DNA from: a virus
IMG/VR virus record: IMGVR_UViG_3300046507_000289
Coordinates: 1 to 49,348 of that record
Strand: one strand, 5' to 3'
Length of the DNA stretch: 49,348 nucleotides
A program made the position numbers and the translations under genes. Positions 44,888-49,348 of the stretch are shown here, in pieces (within the stretch, counting starts at the first letter, position 1; each line of letters starts with the position of its first letter). The notes beneath the pieces are model-generated. The model was not told the origin of the DNA. It did no database searches and worked only from the letters and a program-made list of their open reading frames with translations.

Positions 44888-45549
44888 GCGCTGAACTGGA
44901 ACGCATGCTGGCCAACCTGGTCCGCATCGGGCGCGTGGCGGAAGTGGACACCGCGAACGCCCGCGTGAAGCTGCAGATTGGCGGACTGACCACCGACTGG
45001 CTGCCCTGGGGAGTCGGGCGCGCTGGTACGACCCGCACCTGGTCAGCGCCGACCGTTGGCGAACAGCGCGTGATTCTGTCGCCCTACGGGGACATGACGC
45101 AGGCCGTGGTAGGCGCTGCGATCTATCAGGACGACCACGCCGCACCCGCGTCCAGCGGCGACCAGGAGCACGTCGTTTTCCCTGACGGCAGCAGCGTGGA
45201 CTTCAACAGCGCGACGAATACGCTGACCGTCAACGTGGCGGGCGCTGGAAACGTGATCGTGAATTGCAAGCACGCCACCGTGAACGCGACCGAAGACGCG
45301 ACAACAAACACCAAGACTGCCACAGTGAACGCCAGCACGAAGGTGGAACTGGCCACGCCGCTGGTCCACTGCACCCAGGCTCTGACCGTGGAAGGCGTCC
45401 TGACGTACAAGGGCGGCTTGGTGGGTTCTGGCGGCGGCACCACCGCAACCATCAACGGCAACATGAACGTGAACGGCAACATCGGCCTGAACGGCAACAT
45501 GACGGCCAGCGGCGCTGTCACGGACGGCAACGGCGACGGCGGCGCGTAG
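44884..45549 (+). CDS. V: Baseplate spike protein (gpV-like)
   Basis: A 221-residue protein from GTG 44884. Residues 1-~90 are the OB-fold of gpV/gp45 (ELERMLANLVRIGRVAEVDTANARVKLQIGGLTTDWLPWGVGRAGTTRTWSAPTVGEQRVILSP). The rest is a repetitive beta-helix (FNSATNTLTVNVAGAGNVIVNCKHATVNA.., TINGNMNVNGNIGLNGNMTASG) that forms the membrane-piercing needle. P2 gpV has 211 residues. Confidence 0.93.
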   Translation: MSAELERMLANLVRIGRVAEVDTANARVKLQIGGLTTDWLPWGVGRAGTTRTWSAPTVGEQRVILSPYGDMTQAVVGAAIYQDDHAAPASSGDQEHVVFPDGSSVDFNSATNTLTVNVAGAGNVIVNCKHATVNATEDATTNTKTATVNASTKVELATPLVHCTQALTVEGVLTYKGGLVGSGGGTTATINGNMNVNGNIGLNGNMTASGAVTDGNGDGGA

Positions 45550-45551
45550 CC

Positions 45552-45570
45552 GGAAAAACCACCAGAGGAA
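45552..45570 (+). repeat. 19-bp gene-boundary repeat, copy 7
   Basis: GGAAAAACCACCAGAGGAA, two bases after the gpV stop, 49 bases (start to start) ahead of the gpW ATG. Confidence 0.85.
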
Positions 45571-45578
45571 AGAAACCA

Positions 45579-45604
45579 GCATGCCGCCGAGAATGGCGGC
45601 ATGC
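45579..45604 (+). promoter_or_regulatory. Hairpin enclosing the gpW start codon
   Basis: Perfect 10-bp stem GCATGCCGCC / GGCGGCATGC with loop GAGAAT. The gpW ATG (45601-45603) lies in the 3' arm, so folding would hide it from ribosomes. AGAGG of the 19-bp repeat lies well upstream. Confidence 0.65.
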
Positions 45605-45939
45605 AAGGAATCGACGCGACCAACGGCAAACCACTGGAAGGCATTGCGCACCTGCGCCAGTCCATCCGCAACATTCTCACGACGCCCATTGGCAGCCGTG
45701 TGATGCGCCGCGACTATGGCAGCGACCTGTTCAAGCTGATCGACGCGCCTGTGAACCGCAGCACGCTGATGGACATCTATGCCGCGACGGCGAAAGCCAT
45801 CAGCCGGTGGGAACCGCGCTTCAATCTGGAAAGCTGCAAGATCGTCAGCGCCGAACCTGGCCGCGTGGAACTGGACCTGGTGGGCGAATACCTGCCGGAC
45901 GGCAAGAAAATCACCCTGGATGGGATCGAGGTTAAGTAA
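45601..45939 (+). CDS. W: Baseplate wedge protein W (gp25-like)
   Basis: A 112-residue protein: GIDATNGKPLEGIAHLRQSIRNILTTPIGSRVMRRDYGSDLFKLIDAPVN matches P2 gpW and T4 gp25 family, with the RRDYGS signature. It holds the sheath onto the baseplate. No good ribosome site lies next to the ATG; the hairpin suggests regulated translation. Overlaps the J start by one base (TAATG). Confidence 0.93.
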   Translation: MQGIDATNGKPLEGIAHLRQSIRNILTTPIGSRVMRRDYGSDLFKLIDAPVNRSTLMDIYAATAKAISRWEPRFNLESCKIVSAEPGRVELDLVGEYLPDGKKITLDGIEVK

Positions 45940-46838
45940 TGGCCGGTTCATTCACCGCTGTGGACCTGTCGCAGCTTCCCTTCCCTGACGCCGTTGAACA
46001 GCTGGATTTTGAAACGATCCTGGCGCAGATTCTGGCCGTGTTCAGCGCGCGCTATCCGCAATTCAGTGCGTTCGTAGAATCTGACCCGGCACTGGCGTTG
46101 CTGGAAGTCGTCGCCCTGCGCGAAGTGTACCTGCGGCAGCGGAACAACGAATCCATCAAGGCCGTCAGCCTGGCGTACGCCATCGGCAGCGACCTGGACA
46201 ACATCGCGGCCCGCTACAACGTGCAGCGCCTGCTGCTGGATGCTGGCGATGCTGATGCAATCCCGCCTGTGCCGCCGACTTATGAAGACGACGCCAGCCT
46301 GCGCCGCCGCGTCCAGCTGGCCTTCGAAGGCTTCAGCACGGCGGGGCCGGAAGGCGCTTACATCTTCCATTCCCTGACCGCGCACCCCGATGTCCGCGAC
46401 GTTGCCGTGTCCAGTCCAACCCCTGGCGCAGTGGAAGTGGCTTTGCTGTCCCGCGACGGCAACGGCATCGCGTCCGATGAAATGATTTCTGCGGTGGACG
46501 CAGCGCTGAGCGCCGACGACACCAGGCCGCTGACGGACGTGGTAACGGTGCAGTCCGCCGTCATCACGAATTACACCGTGGTGGCCACAATTATGACGGA
46601 CAGCGGGCCGGACAGCGACGTGGTCATGGCGTCCTGCCAGGCAGCCATCGAAGCGTTCGTGCAGGACAACCACCGCATGGGCCGCGACATCACGCTGTCC
46701 GGCATCTACGCAGCCCTGCAGCAGACCGGCGTTCAGGAAGTGCTGCTGTCCCAGCCTGCTGCGAAGATCGTCTGCGAATGGAACCAAGCCGCCTACTGCA
46801 CCACGATTGCACTGACCAATGGGGGCGAAGGTGGCTGA
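45939..46838 (+). CDS. J: Baseplate wedge protein J
   Basis: A 299-residue protein of the P2 gpJ / Mu gp47 family: FTAVDLSQLPFPDAVEQLDFETILAQILAVFSARYP, ALLEVVALREVYLRQRNNESIKAVSLAYAIGSDLDNIAARYNVQR, then EDDASLRRRVQLAFEGFSTAGPEGAYIFHSLTAHPDVRDVAVSSPTPGAVEV. P2 gpJ has 302 residues. It forms the wedge with W and I. Confidence 0.94.
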   Translation: MAGSFTAVDLSQLPFPDAVEQLDFETILAQILAVFSARYPQFSAFVESDPALALLEVVALREVYLRQRNNESIKAVSLAYAIGSDLDNIAARYNVQRLLLDAGDADAIPPVPPTYEDDASLRRRVQLAFEGFSTAGPEGAYIFHSLTAHPDVRDVAVSSPTPGAVEVALLSRDGNGIASDEMISAVDAALSADDTRPLTDVVTVQSAVITNYTVVATIMTDSGPDSDVVMASCQAAIEAFVQDNHRMGRDITLSGIYAALQQTGVQEVLLSQPAAKIVCEWNQAAYCTTIALTNGGEGG

Positions 46839-47436
46839 AACCCTTCTGCCGCCGAATGCGACTGAGCATGAACGCGCGCTGGAAGACGTGGCGGCGCGGA
46901 TTTCGGACGTGCCTGTGCTGGTGCGCGAGTCGTGGAGTCCAGACGACTGTCCTGCGGAACTGCTGCCGTGGCTGGCCTATGCGTTTTCCGTTGACACCTG
47001 GGAGTCGTCCTGGACCGACGAACAGAAGCGCAAGACGATCAAGGATTCCGTCCTGATCCATCAGAAAAAGGGGACCATCGGCGCGGTGAAGCGCGCCCTG
47101 TCCGCCCTTGGCTTCGATGTGCGCGTGCAGGAGTGGTTCAACCAGATGCCGCTGGGCGAGCCGTTCACGTTCCGCCTGCTGCTGACCGCCGACCAGGTTG
47201 GCTTCGAACAGGCCGCCGTCCAACGCATCATGGGCGTGGTGCAGGCCACCAAGAACCTGCGTTCCCACCTGTCGGAAATCGTACCGCAGGTGGTGACGAC
47301 TGCAGGGCCGGTGGTGGCTGGCGTGACCGGCATGGGCACTGAAATCACCACGACCGGATTTGAGTACAGCCTGGTGGCCGACGGTTCGCGCGATGCGGAC
47401 GGACAGAATAACGCCAACGGCTTCAAGCTGAAATAA
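46831..47436 (+). CDS. I: Baseplate protein I
   Basis: A 201-residue protein. GTG 46831 is preferred (GGGGGCGAAG just upstream, and the family starts here with VAETLLPPNAT); an ATG at 46819 is also in frame. Family hallmark: SWSPDDCPAELLPWLAYAFSVDTWESSWTDEQKRKTIKDSVLIHQKKGTIGAVKRALSALGF. It connects the baseplate wedge to the fibres. Confidence 0.93.
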   Translation: MAETLLPPNATEHERALEDVAARISDVPVLVRESWSPDDCPAELLPWLAYAFSVDTWESSWTDEQKRKTIKDSVLIHQKKGTIGAVKRALSALGFDVRVQEWFNQMPLGEPFTFRLLLTADQVGFEQAAVQRIMGVVQATKNLRSHLSEIVPQVVTTAGPVVAGVTGMGTEITTTGFEYSLVADGSRDADGQNNANGFKLK

Positions 47437-47451
47437 TTTCAAGGACTACGA

Positions 47452-48975
47452 ATGACGAACCCCACAAAGATGCCGAACAACCTGGCCGCGATGGCGGCCT
47501 GGGGCGCTGTTCCGCAATTCGAAACGGACACCCCGCTGAAGGGTGGCCCTGGTGGTCAGATGAACGCGCAGGCCCAGGCGATCATCAATAGCATTGCCAT
47601 GCTGAAAGCGGCGCAGGGCGTATTCCTGACCGAGTTTATGACTGCGGCGCAGATTGCTGACGCAAAAAGCGGTGCACCAACGCTGATGCACACGGAAGCA
47701 TTTCTGGCAGCGCGGACGGCAGCTGGCACTGGCGGCAAGGTCATCGTGGACAACCCCGGTGGCAACTGCGTGTTCAAATGTGACCAGCAGATCGTGCTGG
47801 GGCAAAGTGGCGGCGCGGCGTTCCTTGAACTGCGCGGCAACCCCACCATCAAATTCAGTGGCCTGGGCGCGACCACGGACGCAATCGTTTTGAACAGCGC
47901 TGGCCCAGCATACGCTTCTGCTGGCGTTCTTGGACTTGGCACCATCGACTGTAACCGCACTGGACGCCGAGGAGTACGCGCAATCTGTGGAAAGCGGCTG
48001 ATCGTTGATGACGGAATCCTGGTCATTAACAGTGTCGAAGATGCCGTTGCCCTGCGTCCTGTGGGCGCATACGCATGGATCGAAAAGGCGTACATCGGCG
48101 GGCGCACGCGCGCAGCTGGGCGGCACGGATACAGCATGGTGCTGGGCGGCCTGAACGATGACGGCACTGTGACAGCGGCGGTGGGCCAGTACATCACCGA
48201 GGTGGTATTCGGACAGATTGAAACGCGCGGTGTTTCGCAGGCGCAGAACGGCGGCTACTCGATTTATACGCGTAGTTACAATTCTGACCCTGGAGCGCAG
48301 ATTAGCAGCAACCGCTTCTACGGTCTGAACCTTGATGTGGATTGGCAGACCGCCAGCGACCTTGGTTTCACGCCTGGCCTGGCCATCATTCGTGGCGAGG
48401 CAAGCCCTGGCGCGAGCAACATCATGCACGGATGGGTCATCGACGGCGGCGGCTGCGAAAGCACGACCGGGACCGTGACCCCTGGCGCGAAGTTCATCAA
48501 CGTGGATGCGTCTGTGGCCACGAAAGGCTGGTTTATCGGCCCCGCCATCCTGTACCAGTTCGCTGGCGTTTCCGGCATTGACAGCGGCCTGTTCATCGAC
48601 ACCTTGAACGACCAGGTGGTGCATTTCGGGCTGTCGAATTTTCCATCCCTGGTTCTTGGTGGCGTTGCACTTCCAGACTTCCACGCACTTGCGTCAAATG
48701 GCATTGCCACGCGCGGCAGCAACGCGGGCCTGACCATCTTCCGCCGCGACAATGACACGGCGGTGTTTTCGCTGTTTTCGCCGGATGGCAAGCTGAAGCT
48801 GTACAACACCGCGTCCGGCAATTTCCCGATTCAGGTGATGGCGAACGACCACATTGCCCTAAGCCCACTGCAGGCCATGCCGAGTTATGCGAACGATGCA
48901 GCGGCGTCGGCTGGTGGCGTGGCCGTGGGTGAACTGTACCGCAACGGCAGCACTGTCTGCATCCGCGTGGCCTAA
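47452..48975 (+). CDS. Tail spike-like beta-helix protein
   Basis: A 507-residue protein between baseplate I and the fibre. N-terminal ~65 residues are a virion-anchor type segment (FETDTPLKGGPGGQMNAQAQAIINSIAMLKAAQGVFLTEF). Residues ~90-420 have the repeating strand/turn pattern of a right-handed beta-helix (GKVIVDNPGGNCVFKCDQQIVLGQSGGAAFLELRGNPTIKFSG, DGILVINSVEDAVALRPVGAYAWIEKAYIGG). The end NGSTVCIRVA is a typical spike ending. It may degrade or bind a host surface sugar; active site not identified. Confidence 0.82.
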   Translation: MTNPTKMPNNLAAMAAWGAVPQFETDTPLKGGPGGQMNAQAQAIINSIAMLKAAQGVFLTEFMTAAQIADAKSGAPTLMHTEAFLAARTAAGTGGKVIVDNPGGNCVFKCDQQIVLGQSGGAAFLELRGNPTIKFSGLGATTDAIVLNSAGPAYASAGVLGLGTIDCNRTGRRGVRAICGKRLIVDDGILVINSVEDAVALRPVGAYAWIEKAYIGGRTRAAGRHGYSMVLGGLNDDGTVTAAVGQYITEVVFGQIETRGVSQAQNGGYSIYTRSYNSDPGAQISSNRFYGLNLDVDWQTASDLGFTPGLAIIRGEASPGASNIMHGWVIDGGGCESTTGTVTPGAKFINVDASVATKGWFIGPAILYQFAGVSGIDSGLFIDTLNDQVVHFGLSNFPSLVLGGVALPDFHALASNGIATRGSNAGLTIFRRDNDTAVFSLFSPDGKLKLYNTASGNFPIQVMANDHIALSPLQAMPSYANDAAASAGGVAVGELYRNGSTVCIRVA

Positions 48976-48990
48976 TTACTGGAACGACGA

Positions 48991-49348
48991 ATGGCAACCT
49001 TCAGAACAATCCATACCACCTACGGCCTGCAGCGCATGGCCCAGGCCGAAGCCACCGGCACGCCCATCAACCTGGTGGCTATGGCCGTGGGCGACGGCAA
49101 CGGCAACCCTGTCAGCCCGAACGAAGGCCAGACGCAGCTGGTGCGCGAAATCGCGGCCAGCCGACATGCGCCGAACCGCGTTTTCCAGGACCCGGCGAAC
49201 CCCACAATGTTCACCGCAGAACTGGTGATCCCGGCCAGCATCAACGGCTTCACCATGCGTGAAATCGGTATCTTCGATGACGCGGGCGGCCTGTTCGCTG
49301 TCGGCAATCTGCCCGCAACCTACAAGCCGATGCCGACAGCGAACAGGC
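48991..49348 (+). CDS. Distal tail fibre protein, 5' part
   Basis: Start of the fibre gene that continues at base 1. MATFRTIHTTYGLQRMAQAEATGTPINLVAMAVGDGNGNPVSP is the gpH-type N-terminus that binds the baseplate. Coding sequence is valid to 49335; the last 13 bases are a fold-back artefact and should not be translated. The ribosome site GGAACGACG is weak. Confidence 0.92.
   Translation, partial: MATFRTIHTTYGLQRMAQAEATGTPINLVAMAVGDGNGNPVSPNEGQTQLVREIAASRHAPNRVFQDPANPTMFTAELVIPASINGFTMREIGIFDDAGGLFAVGNLPATYKPMPTANR
49210..49335 (+). repeat. Terminal direct repeat of window start
   Basis: Identical to 1-126, so the assembly is circular or circularly permuted, with unique length 49,209 bp. Confidence 0.97.
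49331..49348. other. Fold-back end artefact
   Basis: These 18 bases are the exact reverse complement of 49289-49306 (and 80-97). The switch occurs at TGCCG/CGGCA microhomology. This looks like template switching during amplification or an assembly end error. Confidence 0.8.

Noticed and set aside
49336-49348. Genuine sequence change in the fibre gene relative to the start of the window
   Set aside because: The 13 bases are explained exactly by reversal of the nearby strand, and the other copy (127 onward) continues a good reading frame.
1-49348. Insertion sequences or diversity-generating retroelement
   Set aside because: No transposase, reverse transcriptase or template/variable repeat pair was found.

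Overview
This window is one complete, circular temperate phage genome of contractile-tail (myovirus) type from a GC-rich Gram-negative, probably proteobacterial, host. Evidence: a full P2-type tail and baseplate set (V, W, J, I, fibre, sheath, tube, E/E', T, U, X, D), a lambda/HK97-type head set (Nu1-like and GpA-like terminase, lambda-type portal, protease-capsid fusion), a tyrosine integrase beside a tRNA-Lys, and holin / SAR endolysin / Rz / Rz1 lysis genes that only make sense in a two-membrane host. The last 139 bases explain the ends: 49210-49335 repeats 1-126 exactly, so the unique length is 49,209 bp, and the final 18 bases fold back on 49289-49306 (assembly or amplification artefact). 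The distal tail-fibre gene therefore spans the junction (48991-49335 continuing at 127).

Layout. 1-9284: tail genes (end of fibre, short fibre-associated protein, glycine-rich fibre, sheath, tube, E with -1 frameshift E', tape measure, U, X, D). 9285-10892: attachment/integration region with complete tRNA-Lys(UUU), four 12-bp arm-type repeats and integrase. 10893-11350: no gene, but a hairpin-rich probable RNA ending in an intrinsic terminator. 11351-14386: a separate cassette of small virion-like proteins with a large LamG-like repeat protein. 14417-19989 (minus strand): SprT-like protease, SSB, RecA-like ATPase, RecE-like nuclease, small regulators. 20060-32698 (plus): SF2 helicase, ParB-like protein, VRR-NUC nuclease, HTH protein, primase-helicase, PAPS-reductase-like protein, HNH nuclease and many small orphans. 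32813-33509: small HTH-like gene and an AT-rich regulatory stretch. 33510-35721: Mor-like activator and lysis cassette. 35722-45600: packaging-site-like repeats, terminase, head and head-tail connector genes, spike. 45601-49348: baseplate and fibres.

How it works together: the divergent early region around 20,020-20,060 separates a recombination operon (nuclease, annealing ATPase, SSB) from a replication operon (helicase, primase-helicase). The Mor-like protein just upstream of lysis and packaging is the likely late activator.

The most unusual content is several families of dispersed short DNA repeats: 12 perfect copies of the 8-bp palindrome GTTTAAAC; seven copies (plus one decayed) of a 19-bp element GGAAAAACCACCAGAGGAA, all in one orientation and all at gene or domain ends; and a GCRAACGACAAC motif encoding Ala-Asn-Asp-Asn in unrelated proteins. 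Their function is unknown.
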